A stretch of 64,000 nucleotides of DNA from CS1-C013 sp964347265 (GCA_964347265.1 CAYFXV010000001.1:1-64000); one strand, 5' to 3'; positions 52,630 to 62,536 are shown, numbered from the stretch's first letter. A program made the numbers and translations. The notes: generated by a model from the letters alone, not told the origin.

Positions 52630-53892
52630 ATGAAAATTTTTGCCGATTTACATTTACATAGTCATTATAGTAGGGCAACTTCTAATAAAATGAATATAGA
52701 AAATCTGGAAAGATATGCAAAAATTAAAGGAATAAATCTTTTGGGAACCGGAGATTTTACACACCCTTCTTGGTTAGATGAATTGAAAAGAAGCTTAATA
52801 GAAGTTGGAAATACTGGTTTATTTCAATTTAAAGACAAAAGTATATATTTCATGCTTCAAGCAGAAGTTTCAAATATTTATAATCAAGATGAAAAAACAA
52901 GAAAAATACATAATGTTATTTTAGCTCCTAGTTTTGAAATTGTAGAACAGATAAATGATTTTCTTAAAAACTATGGTAAATTGGCAAGTGATGGAAGACC
53001 TATTTTAACTAATATAAACTGTGCAGAACTTGTAGAGAGTTTGATTAATATTTCCAGAGATACAGTAATAATACCAGCACATATATGGACTCCTTGGTTC
53101 TCTTTATTTGGAAGCAAATCTGGTTTTGATTCAATAGAAGGATGCTTTAAAGATAAGACAAAACACGTATTTGCTTTAGAAACAGGCCTTTCTAGTGATC
53201 CTGCAATGAATTGGAGACTATCTTCATTAGATAATTTTGCATTGGTTTCAAATAGTGATAGTCATAGCCCATGGCCTAATAGATTGGGTAGAGAATTAAA
53301 TGTTTTTGATATTGAAATGAAATATAAAGACATAATAAATGCGATTAAAAATAAGAATCCTAAAGAATTTCTTTATACTGTTGAAGTTGATCCTTCTTAT
53401 GGTAAGTATCATTGGGATGGTCATAGAAATTGTAATGTTTGTTTGAATCCTAAGGAATCAAGAAAATATCATGATATTTGTCCTGTTTGTGGAAATCCTT
53501 TAACAATAGGTGTGGAACACAGGGTTGAAGAACTGGCAGACAGAAAAGAAGGTTTTGTTCCTAAAAATGCTATTGTTTTTAAAACTTTGCTCCCATTATC
53601 AGAATTAATAGCACATATCTATAATACCCAACCTTTTTCTAAGAAAGTCTGGACAGAGTCTACAAAATTAATAAAGAGCTTTGACTCTGAATTAAATGTT
53701 CTATTAAATGCTAATAGAGAAAATTTAAAACTTTTAGTTAATGAAAGACTTGTTGATTTAATAATAAAAAACAGAGAAGGAAAATTAAAGGTTCAACCTG
53801 GATATGATGGAGTTTATGGAAAATTAATATTAGATGGAAAAATTTCTATTAAACAACCTCAAAAAAGAATTGATAGTTATATTAATAAATAA
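52630..53892 (+). CDS. Endonuclease Q (PHP-type DNA repair nuclease)
   Basis: The 420-residue protein has the PHP start FADLHLHSHYSRATSNKMN (about 4-22), GTGDFTHPSW, IPAHIWTPW, SNSDSHSPWP (about 213-222) and a zinc finger CNVC ... CPVC (about 269-290). This is the EndoQ family, which cleaves DNA 5' to deaminated bases and other lesions. The length and motif order match the family well. It belongs to the same strand as the four-span protein but the two need not be linked functionally. Confidence 0.9.
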   Translation: MKIFADLHLHSHYSRATSNKMNIENLERYAKIKGINLLGTGDFTHPSWLDELKRSLIEVGNTGLFQFKDKSIYFMLQAEVSNIYNQDEKTRKIHNVILAPSFEIVEQINDFLKNYGKLASDGRPILTNINCAELVESLINISRDTVIIPAHIWTPWFSLFGSKSGFDSIEGCFKDKTKHVFALETGLSSDPAMNWRLSSLDNFALVSNSDSHSPWPNRLGRELNVFDIEMKYKDIINAIKNKNPKEFLYTVEVDPSYGKYHWDGHRNCNVCLNPKESRKYHDICPVCGNPLTIGVEHRVEELADRKEGFVPKNAIVFKTLLPLSELIAHIYNTQPFSKKVWTESTKLIKSFDSELNVLLNANRENLKLLVNERLVDLIIKNREGKLKVQPGYDGVYGKLILDGKISIKQPQKRIDSYINK

Positions 53893-53902
53893 TAAAAATG
53901 AG

Positions 53903-53924
53903 AGTAGAGAAATGTTTCTCTACT
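53903..53924. terminator. Bidirectional hairpin between convergent genes
   Basis: AGTAGAGAAA-TG-TTTCTCTACT is a perfect 10-bp stem with a 2-base loop, placed between the stops of EndoQ (+) and the lipoprotein gene (-). TTT follows on the plus strand and TTTTT a few bases on for the minus strand, so it can end both transcripts. Confidence 0.7.
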
Positions 53925-53941
53925 TTTAAAACAGCGAAAAA

Positions 53942-54910
53942 CTACTTGCCTGAAACTGTTACGCTAGCTGTTCTTTCAACCCAATAACCATAGTCTGCTG
54001 TTACTTTGATCTGATCTGACCTAAATGTTGAAGGTATGGATGTTACAGTTACATCACAAGTTATTGTTGCTTCACCTTTTGTTAATTCAAATGTATCGGC
54101 ACAATCTTCCTCACCACTCCATCCAGGTACATCTGATACATCTATGTCTATCCAGTTTAATTGTGTTTCTGCATCAATTTCATAATCAGTTCCATCATAA
54201 GCAACTGCACCTTGTAGGTAAACTGTTCCACCACCTACGCTACTAGCTTTTATTTGTAGTGTAAATGTTTGATCACCATCAACAATTACATTTGTTGGTT
54301 TTACTGTCACATATAATGCAACAGGACCTCCTGTTGAAGTGAATGAATTTTGATTTAATGATCTTCCTGCTGCTTTTGCTGCATCAGCTTCTGCCTCATC
54401 ATAAATCCATACATTACCTGTAACAGTAGTTGTGTAATCGTAATAAAGTCTTCCTATGAATACATCAGTTCTTGATATTCCTGGATCAATAGCTGTAGGT
54501 GAGGTTAAATACCAGTTTACTGTCTTCTCGTCTGCTGGGACATCTCTAACTGGGTCATACGGATCCATATCCTTTCCCATAGTTTGATGAGTTGTAGTGG
54601 TAGTACCTCTTTCAGTCCAATATAAACCACCGTCTGGTGAGAAGTCACTTCGAAGAGCTGAACCTTGCAACACAGCTAATGCACTACCATCTGGTACACT
54701 TGAACCACCTTTGTTAATAATTGTCATTGTAATTTTTGCTGAACGGTTGTTATAAACTTCTGTATTATCTATAGAGAATTCTTCTACTACTAAACCGCCT
54801 CCAGCAAAAACTGTAGGTGATGTTATCCATGGTATTGATATTGGTCCGCCCTGAATACACCCTGCTATAAAGATTATAGCCAGCGTAGCTAACAAAATCT
54901 CTTTTTTCAT
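53942..54910 (-). CDS. Surface lipoprotein, paralogue A
   Basis: The 322-residue protein has a lipobox (FIAGC, Cys18) and two Ig/CARDB-like beta domains. The first contains FSIDNTEVYNNRSAKITMTI and INKGG; the second starts near GGPVALYVTVKP and ends DYGYWVERTASVTVSGK. It is a clear tandem duplicate of the protein at 55019-55978 (shared DMDP, AGRSLN/ALR, AETQLNW, PSTFRS/K). GGTGA precedes the ATG, and its promoter resembles that of paralogue B. It probably sits on the outer face of the membrane. Confidence 0.82.
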   Translation of the reverse strand: MKKEILLATLAIIFIAGCIQGGPISIPWITSPTVFAGGGLVVEEFSIDNTEVYNNRSAKITMTIINKGGSSVPDGSALAVLQGSALRSDFSPDGGLYWTERGTTTTTHQTMGKDMDPYDPVRDVPADEKTVNWYLTSPTAIDPGISRTDVFIGRLYYDYTTTVTGNVWIYDEAEADAAKAAGRSLNQNSFTSTGGPVALYVTVKPTNVIVDGDQTFTLQIKASSVGGGTVYLQGAVAYDGTDYEIDAETQLNWIDIDVSDVPGWSGEEDCADTFELTKGEATITCDVTVTSIPSTFRSDQIKVTADYGYWVERTASVTVSGK

Positions 54911-55018
54911 TTAAAAATCACCTTTTATTTCTATCATAAAATTGTAAGGCGTATATTTATAGATTTAGGTTAGGGAGTTGTACATTGCTTACACTACAAA
55001 AAATTTGCATTTTAGAAT

Positions 55019-55978
55019 TTATCTTCCTTGAACTGTTACAACTGCTTCTCTTTCTTGGTAATAACCATAGGTCACTAATACATTGAGTAGATATGATTTA
55101 AAAGTTGATGGTGCTGAAGGTACTTTAGCTTCACAAACTAGTGTCATGGATCTTCCTCCAAAAACTTCCTGATCACCAGTACATTCTGCAACATTTAAAT
55201 TTGGAGCATCCACAGCCACATTAAGCCAGTTTAATTGTGTTTCTGCATCTAATGCTAAATCAGAAACTGTTGCACTATCGTAATCTATGTCTTTATTAAA
55301 AATTGTACCAGTTGCAGTATTAGTTATATCTATGTTAAAAGTAAATTCGGTTTCACCTTCATACAGTATTATTGGATTTGGAGTTAATCTAACATTTACA
55401 CCAACTGGTCCTGAAATTGGTGTGAAACTTGATGTTCTCAGGGCTCTTCCTGCTGCTTTTGTTGCTTCTGCTTCCGAATCTGTATAAACCCATATGTTAC
55501 CATTCACACCTGATGAATAATCACTGTAAACTCTTAGTATGAATGTGTCTTGTCTTGTTTGACCTGGTGTTATGGTCGGAGAAACCAAACTCCAGCTAAA
55601 TCTTTCCATATCAGGTGGAGTGCCTCTTACAACGTTTTCAGGATCCATATCTTTAGAAAAATATCTTATTTCACTTCTATCATCACCTGCATCCCTACCA
55701 TACCAATATTTACCAGTTGTATCATCAAGATCAATATTTGAACCTGTTAAATAAACTAGAGCTGAATCATTTGCAACTGTTGTTCCTCCCCTGTTTTCAA
55801 TTTCTCCTACTACTCTTACTGTTCTATTACTATAAACAGGAGTTGGATCTGCTGTAAAACTTATTATTTCTAAACCTATGCCTCCAAGTCCTACTGTTGG
55901 CCCCAATCCTGGTATTTCTCCTATACATCCTGCAACTAAAGCTATTGCTAAAATTGATATTAAAATTTTGGATTTCAT
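55019..55978 (-). CDS. Surface lipoprotein, paralogue B
   Basis: The 319-residue protein has a lipobox (LVAGC, Cys18), then the same two beta domains as paralogue A: FTADPTPVYSNRTVRVVGEI with a GG turn, DMDPENVVRG, then SGPVGVNVRLTPNPIILYEG and the end YGYYQEREAVVTVQGR. Upstream, a TATA-like CTATAAATACG and a TTACAATTTTAT block are shared with paralogue A, so each gene has its own promoter. A ligand is unknown. Confidence 0.82.
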   Translation of the reverse strand: MKSKILISILAIALVAGCIGEIPGLGPTVGLGGIGLEIISFTADPTPVYSNRTVRVVGEIENRGGTTVANDSALVYLTGSNIDLDDTTGKYWYGRDAGDDRSEIRYFSKDMDPENVVRGTPPDMERFSWSLVSPTITPGQTRQDTFILRVYSDYSSGVNGNIWVYTDSEAEATKAAGRALRTSSFTPISGPVGVNVRLTPNPIILYEGETEFTFNIDITNTATGTIFNKDIDYDSATVSDLALDAETQLNWLNVAVDAPNLNVAECTGDQEVFGGRSMTLVCEAKVPSAPSTFKSYLLNVLVTYGYYQEREAVVTVQGR

Positions 55979-56085
55979 ATTTTCACTGATATAAAATTGT
56001 AAAGTACGTATTTATAGTTAGCGGTCATTATTACACTTTATAAAAACAATGTGGATTAACAAATTAAAAGAATAAATATTCAGTA

Positions 56086-57348
56086 TTATTGTTTTGCTAT
56101 AGGTGCATTGTGGATAAGTAAGTCATTTTCACCAAAGTAATTATGAGCTTCAGTCTCTATATTATAAACATAACCTGTATATGCGTTTATTTTATTTGAA
56201 ACTAGAGAAACTAAAACTGCTTCTTCATTTAAAGATGGGAATACTTTATGATTCCATGTAAACCAGTTACCATTATAAAAATAAATATCCCAAAATCCAA
56301 AATGAGATGTTTTTTCTTTAACTTTTGTTTCAACTTTTTTACCATCTTTATATCCTATTACTGTATCACCAACTTTCAAATCTTCAATTCTTTTAAATCC
56401 TTCAGGCGTTAAAACCTTAAAACCCTCTATTAAACAACCTCCACCGCCTCCAAAAGGTGTGGGAGTTGTAGGTTTTTCTCCTTTTACTGTTATAGGAATA
56501 TGGTTGTAAAGAGTGTATTTATAACCAATATCCATATTTAAAGATTTAATACTCATTATGGTTTGTGGAGCAGTGGAAAATTCACAAATTGTTGGAACAG
56601 CCCTACCTTTTATAAATTTCAAATCTTTATTTAATGTAAAGGTCCCTCCACTCGACGTATAATTGGGACAACTACTTATAATTATATTGTTTGGAGCAGT
56701 GAATTTTATATCTAAATTATCAAAAAAACCATCTCCCCTATTATTATAATTAATATACATATCATATCCTGATAGATCCGCTATAAATGGCTGTGATTCA
56801 GAAAAAGTTAAATAAACATTTAATGGGCCTTTTGCAAAAGTAGATTGAATAGGAATATCTTGAAGTGTTCCTTCTACTTCTCTTACAACATATTCAGATT
56901 CTGATAAAACTACTATATCTTGAAAAACAGAACTGGTCGCAGAATATGCTACAAAAAACTTTATTATACATCGTCTATCTATCTCTGATTCTTCTGATTT
57001 CCATCTCCAATGCCACATACAAGTTTGGTTTGCTTTTAATGTTCCAGATGCATCAGTACCACAATCGTCTTTTAGAAATTTATTAGTAGCAACATCAAAA
57101 CAAGGATAATCATAAACTATTAAATTAACATTGTTTAAATCATAAAGTTGCTTATTCCTTAATTCAAAAAAAACTTGAACTTCTCTTCCTCCTCTAATTT
57201 CTGAAGAAGTTGTTTCTGCTTTTATGTAAAGGTCTGGACTTCCTGGATCAATTAAAAAAGTCTCTGGTTGTGGTAGTGATGGAAATGGAGGTAGAATCGA
57301 ACATAAAGAAATCAGAACAATGGGAAGTAATAAAAGTAAATATTTCAT
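56086..57348 (-). CDS. Surface lipoprotein with C-terminal Hint (intein-like) domain
   Basis: The 420-residue protein has a lipobox (ISLC, Cys16), two beta domains of the cluster type (about 35-170 and 170-290, the second with KGPLNVYLTF and the end YTLYNHIPITVKGEK), a Pro/Thr linker, five Gly, and a Hint domain from Cys305 to Asn414. The Hint has CLIEGFKVLTPEG (block A), a T364-x-x-H367 (block B) and VYNIETEAHNYF then LLIHN (blocks F/G). After Asn414 only APIAKQ remains, so the downstream residue is Ala, as in bacterial-intein-like domains. No endonuclease is inserted. Its start overlaps the upstream stop (ATGA). Confidence 0.9.
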   Translation of the reverse strand: MKYLLLLLPIVLISLCSILPPFPSLPQPETFLIDPGSPDLYIKAETTSSEIRGGREVQVFFELRNKQLYDLNNVNLIVYDYPCFDVATNKFLKDDCGTDASGTLKANQTCMWHWRWKSEESEIDRRCIIKFFVAYSATSSVFQDIVVLSESEYVVREVEGTLQDIPIQSTFAKGPLNVYLTFSESQPFIADLSGYDMYINYNNRGDGFFDNLDIKFTAPNNIIISSCPNYTSSGGTFTLNKDLKFIKGRAVPTICEFSTAPQTIMSIKSLNMDIGYKYTLYNHIPITVKGEKPTTPTPFGGGGGCLIEGFKVLTPEGFKRIEDLKVGDTVIGYKDGKKVETKVKEKTSHFGFWDIYFYNGNWFTWNHKVFPSLNEEAVLVSLVSNKINAYTGYVYNIETEAHNYFGENDLLIHNAPIAKQ

Positions 57349-58277
57349 GGTCTTACCTCAACATCAACATTTCCTATTGTATAATAGTCGTAATCAATTG
57401 ATGCATTTATAAAATATGTTTTTTCTGGACCTGGAGAAATAATAGATGGTGTTGTAATGCCAGAACATCTTATTTCAAGAGATTTTTTATTTATTATATA
57501 AATATCTTCATCACTCGTACATATTCTGCTTCCAGAATCACAATCAAAAAATGGACAAGTATCAACACCTCCGGTAACAGTGAAACCTTCAGGAAATTCT
57601 ATTTTAAATTTACCGCTAGGAATTTTTCTTAATAATCCAGTCCCTTTATCATGCACCACTAAATAAACTGCTAAAGAAGTACCAGTTTTTGCAGGCAAAC
57701 TAGTTCCAAAATCAAAATAAATTTTTATAGGGCCTCTCCCAACATTTACAGTTGGTGTAAAAGTAGTTGTCTTTCCTGCCCTATGTAATTCTTGTAAGTG
57801 TGCTGTTTCAATTACAAGAATATCAATCTCTGATACTGCTGTGTGTTCAAAATCAAATTTAAATTTTATAGGACAAGTTGTTTTTATATTTGCAATATCT
57901 TCTGATGAAGGAGCTTGAAAAGTCCATTCAACTAATCTTGTTTCTGTTGGAGAAAGTTTAGTCCAAGCAGGATTACTTGTTGGGGGAATATCAGGAACTC
58001 CTCCTACAGGTGTACATAAGCCAGTATCATAAATATTATAACCAACTTCTTTAGTATAAATTTCATCTTGGTTTAATAATTCAAAATAAATTGAAAACTC
58101 ATCTTCCGTACGAACAGATGTTGAAGGTAGAACAGTCAAATTGTGTATAGAGATTACATCATGTGGTTTTTCTTTTACTTTAGGACCAGAAGGAGTAAAA
58201 AATGGTATTTCAAATGGTAGACCTACACATCCTGAAAATAATAAAATTAATATTAAACTTAATAACAATTTTTTCAT
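57345..58277 (-). CDS. Surface lipoprotein, paralogue C
   Basis: The 310-residue protein has a lipobox (LFSGC, Cys17), then HNLTVLPSTSVRTEDEFSIY and a second domain starting RGPIKIYFDFG, ending DYDYYTIGNVDVEV. It follows the same two-domain plan as its neighbours. Several Cys pairs (CPFFDC, CTS) suggest disulfides. Its stop overlaps the start of the Hint protein, so the two are probably made together. Confidence 0.8.
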   Translation of the reverse strand: MKKLLLSLILILLFSGCVGLPFEIPFFTPSGPKVKEKPHDVISIHNLTVLPSTSVRTEDEFSIYFELLNQDEIYTKEVGYNIYDTGLCTPVGGVPDIPPTSNPAWTKLSPTETRLVEWTFQAPSSEDIANIKTTCPIKFKFDFEHTAVSEIDILVIETAHLQELHRAGKTTTFTPTVNVGRGPIKIYFDFGTSLPAKTGTSLAVYLVVHDKGTGLLRKIPSGKFKIEFPEGFTVTGGVDTCPFFDCDSGSRICTSDEDIYIINKKSLEIRCSGITTPSIISPGPEKTYFINASIDYDYYTIGNVDVEVRP

Positions 58278-58317
58278 TAAATCTCCACTTTATATTTTAT
58301 TTTTTAATTTAAAGATT

Positions 58318-60642
58318 TTATTGCGGAGGTGCAATTGCCAATTGTAAGCTTCGTGATTGTGTATTCAAATATCTGTAGTCAGTCAATCCTACTATCAAAC
58401 TAGTTTTACTATCAACATCTGCAGGTAAAGCATCGGGTTTTATGAAAAAGGAAACTCTCTTGAATTCTTGAGATTCTATATCTCTACCATGGGTGCATGT
58501 TATTACATAAAATCCAGAGGGGTTTGTAACTTCGCAACTATCAAAACTGTAATATAAGTCCGAATTAGATAAATTATCAATCAAATTATCAGGAACTTTA
58601 ATTACGAATTTCGCTTGTTTTATTATACCCGTACCTTCATTAAGAAGAGAAGCTATAACAATGTTCGTTTCATCGCTTCTTAATGGCTGTTTCCTAGAAA
58701 TTAATGTTGCCTTAACAGGACCTCCAGTATAATAAGATGTCAATTCTTTTATTACTATTTGTTTGTTTTTAAGCAAATCCATGTATAAGCCCGTATCCAT
58801 AACATCAATTGGTATGGATACATTAACTTTATAATTATAAGTCAAATTAGCATTTACTTTAAATAATGTGGTAGCATAAGTATAGGTTGTACCTGGAACA
58901 CAAGGAGCTGGATTACCATCTACATCGAGACATTGTCCTCCCAAATCAAGTGTTCCATTAGTCCAAGAATCTTCTTTATAAATAAATGAAGCTACTTCTA
59001 TCTCACTTGGATATGTAACATCACTCCAAGTACAAGTGGATCCTGAACCACTACCACGACCACATTCTATTTCAGTAATAGATCCAACATCAGATATTTT
59101 TGCTGTAACAGGATCTGTCCAAGTTGCATAAATCTCTAATGTTGAAGCTCCGAAAACAGAAGGATCTGATTGATATTCTCCTTTGTTAGTAAGTTCTATA
59201 AAACCTATTGTTGGTTCACTTGGTTCCAAAGTTCCAGGTATAGATGTATAAATATCAAAGCCTGTAAATTCGAGGGATAGTATTGTTCCTGTTGGTATGC
59301 TTTTTGCTACTTGTATTTTTTGTTGTTGCAATAAATAGTATTGTTGAGGATTAGTCAATAACAACCAACTATCTGATAATCCGCTTTGGGCTTGTGCTAG
59401 AAGAACATTTAATGGGCTCAAATATGTTTCACCAAAACCTTGAACTTGGGGCCACCACACTCCGAATATTGCACTACCAACAAAACCTGTGTATGTAGTT
59501 GAAAATATGAACAATGATATCAAAATTACTATAACTCCAACAGCTGGTCTTGCTTCTGGTCCAGCTGTTGCACCTGAAAACAAGGAAAAAAACCAAACAA
59601 CTGAAAACAATACCACATTCACATCAGAAATATCAAAAGCAAAAGGTCCGAAAGGTTGAAAGAACGTAAAGAGAGCCCCAATCATAACAAGTGAAAAAAT
59701 TAATGATTCTGCAGCTCTACCTTTTTTTGAAAGACTTAAATTTATTGTTATTACACCGCCTTCTTCTTCAATATGAGTAGGAATTGCTATAAAAAATGCT
59801 GCAGACATCAAACCTAATGGCCAACTTAAAGGACCAGCAAAAGTTGAAGAAATTTGAAATGCTAAATAAATACCAAGAACTAATCTTACCCATGCTAATA
59901 TAAGCTTATATGGTTGACTAGTCTTGTATCGGAATGGTAAGTTGAAATAAAATATAAATCCAAAAACTAAAGCTAGCATACGGTTCAAAGTAAAAAAGTC
60001 CAATAGTATGAAAAAGAATGCAACTAATTTGGCGAAAGCTTTTACTGTCAAAAAGCCCATAGCTCCACCACTTATCTGTTCCCCTCGTCCGACTTCACTG
60101 ACAATACTACGTTCTGAAGGAAAAACAGAATGAATTGCAATAAAAACAAACCCTATTGCTAAATATGTTCTAGGAGGTATACCAAAGAATGGTGGAATAA
60201 TTATAGAACATGCTGCGGCTATTATATAAATGAGAATTTGAAAAAATTTAAGTTGTGTTCCTTTTCCTGCTATTTCTGCGATAGTTCTAAAGCTAGGTTT
60301 TTTTACTTTAGAAGATGTTGGTCTTCCTTTTGTATAAGCTATGTCCTCTCCTTCCTGAGTCTTTGTTAATGCATGACCTCTCATTTTTTTAAAAAAACTA
60401 ACTAATCCAGTATCTCCCGCTGCTTCTGCTTGTTTTTGCCTTTCCATTGCATAACTTATGTTTGCACCACTATAGGCTTTTCTAACTGCTGTATTAAAAT
60501 CTACTCCTTTTGCAGTATACTCATCTATTTTTTGTAACATATACAAATATCTTTGTTTTTTCGCATCTGAAAGATCATCTCTAGAAGCTTGTTTAAAAAT
60601 ATAATTATATAATTTTTTGTAATCTGTTTTCTTTGTTGCCAT
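58318..60642 (-). CDS. Polytopic membrane protein with cluster-type outer domains
   Basis: The 774-residue protein has a basic cytoplasmic region (about 1-120), about eight to nine spans (about 128-410) and a large outer part (about 440-774). The outer part has the two-domain plan of the neighbouring lipoproteins: LEFTGFDIYTSIPGTLEPSE, later GGPVKATLISRKQ, and the ending DYRYLNTQSRSLQLAI. It could be the membrane platform for the lipoproteins. No known transporter or enzyme motif was recognised in the spans. Confidence 0.75.
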   Translation of the reverse strand: MATKKTDYKKLYNYIFKQASRDDLSDAKKQRYLYMLQKIDEYTAKGVDFNTAVRKAYSGANISYAMERQKQAEAAGDTGLVSFFKKMRGHALTKTQEGEDIAYTKGRPTSSKVKKPSFRTIAEIAGKGTQLKFFQILIYIIAAACSIIIPPFFGIPPRTYLAIGFVFIAIHSVFPSERSIVSEVGRGEQISGGAMGFLTVKAFAKLVAFFFILLDFFTLNRMLALVFGFIFYFNLPFRYKTSQPYKLILAWVRLVLGIYLAFQISSTFAGPLSWPLGLMSAAFFIAIPTHIEEEGGVITINLSLSKKGRAAESLIFSLVMIGALFTFFQPFGPFAFDISDVNVVLFSVVWFFSLFSGATAGPEARPAVGVIVILISLFIFSTTYTGFVGSAIFGVWWPQVQGFGETYLSPLNVLLAQAQSGLSDSWLLLTNPQQYYLLQQQKIQVAKSIPTGTILSLEFTGFDIYTSIPGTLEPSEPTIGFIELTNKGEYQSDPSVFGASTLEIYATWTDPVTAKISDVGSITEIECGRGSGSGSTCTWSDVTYPSEIEVASFIYKEDSWTNGTLDLGGQCLDVDGNPAPCVPGTTYTYATTLFKVNANLTYNYKVNVSIPIDVMDTGLYMDLLKNKQIVIKELTSYYTGGPVKATLISRKQPLRSDETNIVIASLLNEGTGIIKQAKFVIKVPDNLIDNLSNSDLYYSFDSCEVTNPSGFYVITCTHGRDIESQEFKRVSFFIKPDALPADVDSKTSLIVGLTDYRYLNTQSRSLQLAIAPPQ

Positions 60643-60696
60643 ATTAATCCCAATGCTTTTATCTAAACTAAATATGAGAAATCGTACTTATAATAT

Positions 60697-61482
60697 TTAT
60701 TCAAAAAACACTATTACCTGAGCAGAAGAAACATCATACCTTGTATTCGGTTCTGTAGAAAATTCAATTGTATTATTTCCAGTTTTAAGAACACTAGTAG
60801 GAAAGTCCTTATAGATTGTTGTTATCCCACTATGAACTTTTACCCTATTTATAATAACATCAAGGTCTCCTATTCCTTCTCTATCAGCATAAACAACAAT
60901 TCTTGCTCTTTCCATATACTCAATCTCTAAATCATTTAATTCAAAATTAAAACTTTTAGTTTTCTTACCATAATAATTAACAATAACATCTGAATCAAAG
61001 ATGTAAACAGTTGGAGCCCAAATTTTCCAACCAGAGTTTTCAGCCTTTATTTCTAAAATATTGTTTTTTTCTAAAATGTCTTTATCAAATCCAATTAGTT
61101 TTTCGCCAACAGGGGGATAGTCTGCATAAACTTGTTGTCCATTGACTAAAATTATCAATCTGCCATAATAGTTTGTGTTCCAAACTCTAAGATTTATCAA
61201 AACTTCAGAAACTTCATCTGGATCTGAAACTTGAAAACCAACTCTTTTCTCTTCATTAACAAATGCGCCATTAGAAACCTCTCCTTTTACATAACCAACT
61301 TTTTCTTCTCCTGTTGTAAAAGAAACTTCAAAATTATAAAATTCTATTGTTCTATCAGCTGGTAAATATCTATAAGGATATGTTCTAGAAGGTCTAAAAA
61401 TTAAGCCACCTCCTCCAAAAACTAGCAAAAATACAATTAAACAAATTATTGCTATTACTAAAATCGGTAGGAAGTCTGGCAT
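60697..61482 (-). CDS. Membrane-anchored beta-sandwich protein
   Basis: The 261-residue protein has one N-terminal span (about 4-28) and two jelly-roll-like beta domains (about 46-165 and 165-261) with LRVWNTNYYGRLIILVNGQQV and LNDLEIEYMERARIVVYADR. The NGQQVYADYP and TGNNTIEFS elements resemble galactose-binding-like folds. It is the first gene of the surface cluster on the minus strand and diverges from pelota. Confidence 0.7.
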   Translation of the reverse strand: MPDFLPILVIAIICLIVFLLVFGGGGLIFRPSRTYPYRYLPADRTIEFYNFEVSFTTGEEKVGYVKGEVSNGAFVNEEKRVGFQVSDPDEVSEVLINLRVWNTNYYGRLIILVNGQQVYADYPPVGEKLIGFDKDILEKNNILEIKAENSGWKIWAPTVYIFDSDVIVNYYGKKTKSFNFELNDLEIEYMERARIVVYADREGIGDLDVIINRVKVHSGITTIYKDFPTSVLKTGNNTIEFSTEPNTRYDVSSAQVIVFFE

Positions 61483-61519
61483 AGTTGATATTTAAACACA
61501 TAAGAATAAAAATATTCTC

Positions 61520-62536
61520 ATGCGCTCACGTTTTGATTTAAAGCACAACATAGGGAAAATAACTCCTCATTCAAAAGAGGATTTATACATATTAAAAGAA
61601 GTTATAACTCCTGGAAATTTTATTACTGCAAAGTCTCCAAGAAGTGTTAAAATAAGAAGAGAAGGAGAACTAATAAGAGCTAAAACAGGAAGAAAGGAAT
61701 CAATAATGAAAATACTTGTTGAAAAAATTGAATTAAAAGATAAATTAAGACTAACTGGAAAGATTTTAGAAGCTCCTGAAAGAGTGGAGAGAGGTTATCA
61801 CACAATTGAAATCGAGCCTAACAAATTTTTAAAAATAGAAAAAGAATGGAAATCTTGGGAAATTGATAGAATTAAATCTGCTGAAAGAAGACCTGAACCA
61901 GTTTTAGTATGTATATTAGATGAAAATGAAGCTGATTTTTATTTTTTAAAAGAAAGATACAAACATTTGTTTAATTTAGTTTCTAAAGCAACTGGAAAAA
62001 GATTTGATTCAAAAAAAGCTGAAAAAGAAAGAAAAGAATATTATGTTAATATTTTAAATGAATTGAAAAAAAGATCTAAAAATGTTAAAAAAATTGTAAT
62101 AGCTGGCCCTGGATTTGCAAGAGATGATTTGCAAAAACTAATGAAACAAAGGGGAAAAGAATTGTTAGAAAAATTAATGATGGAATTTACTTATCAAACA
62201 GGAAATTTAGGTTTGCAAGAATTGTTAAAAAAGGGTTTAATAGAAAAAATAACTAAATACAGTAGAATTTCTCAAGAAACAAAAGCTGTTGAAAAATTAT
62301 TAGAAGAAATAAATAAAAATGGGAAAGCTGTTTATGGTTTGGAAAATACTAGAGAAGCTTTGGAAAATGGAACTGTTGATTTTCTTTTAGTTTCTGATAT
62401 TAAATTAAGAGAATTTGAAGAATTGTTAGATTTGGCAGACAAAATAAAATGTAAAATAATGATAATAGCTTCTGAACATGCTGCTGGAGAAAGACTGGTT
62501 GGATTAGGTGGAATAGCAGGATTGCTAAAATTCTGA
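61520..62536 (+). CDS. pelA: Pelota (mRNA surveillance factor)
   Basis: The 338-residue protein has the aPelota domains: an N-terminal Sm-like part (about 1-120; GNFITAKSPRSVKIRREGE), a middle part with VCILDENEADFYFLKERY and KKIVIAGPGFARDDL, and the eRF1-type C-terminal domain ending GERLVGLGGIAGLLKF. It rescues stalled ribosomes together with aEF-1alpha-type GTPase and ABCE1. The length is typical for archaea. Confidence 0.95.
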   Translation: MRSRFDLKHNIGKITPHSKEDLYILKEVITPGNFITAKSPRSVKIRREGELIRAKTGRKESIMKILVEKIELKDKLRLTGKILEAPERVERGYHTIEIEPNKFLKIEKEWKSWEIDRIKSAERRPEPVLVCILDENEADFYFLKERYKHLFNLVSKATGKRFDSKKAEKERKEYYVNILNELKKRSKNVKKIVIAGPGFARDDLQKLMKQRGKELLEKLMMEFTYQTGNLGLQELLKKGLIEKITKYSRISQETKAVEKLLEEINKNGKAVYGLENTREALENGTVDFLLVSDIKLREFEELLDLADKIKCKIMIIASEHAAGERLVGLGGIAGLLKF

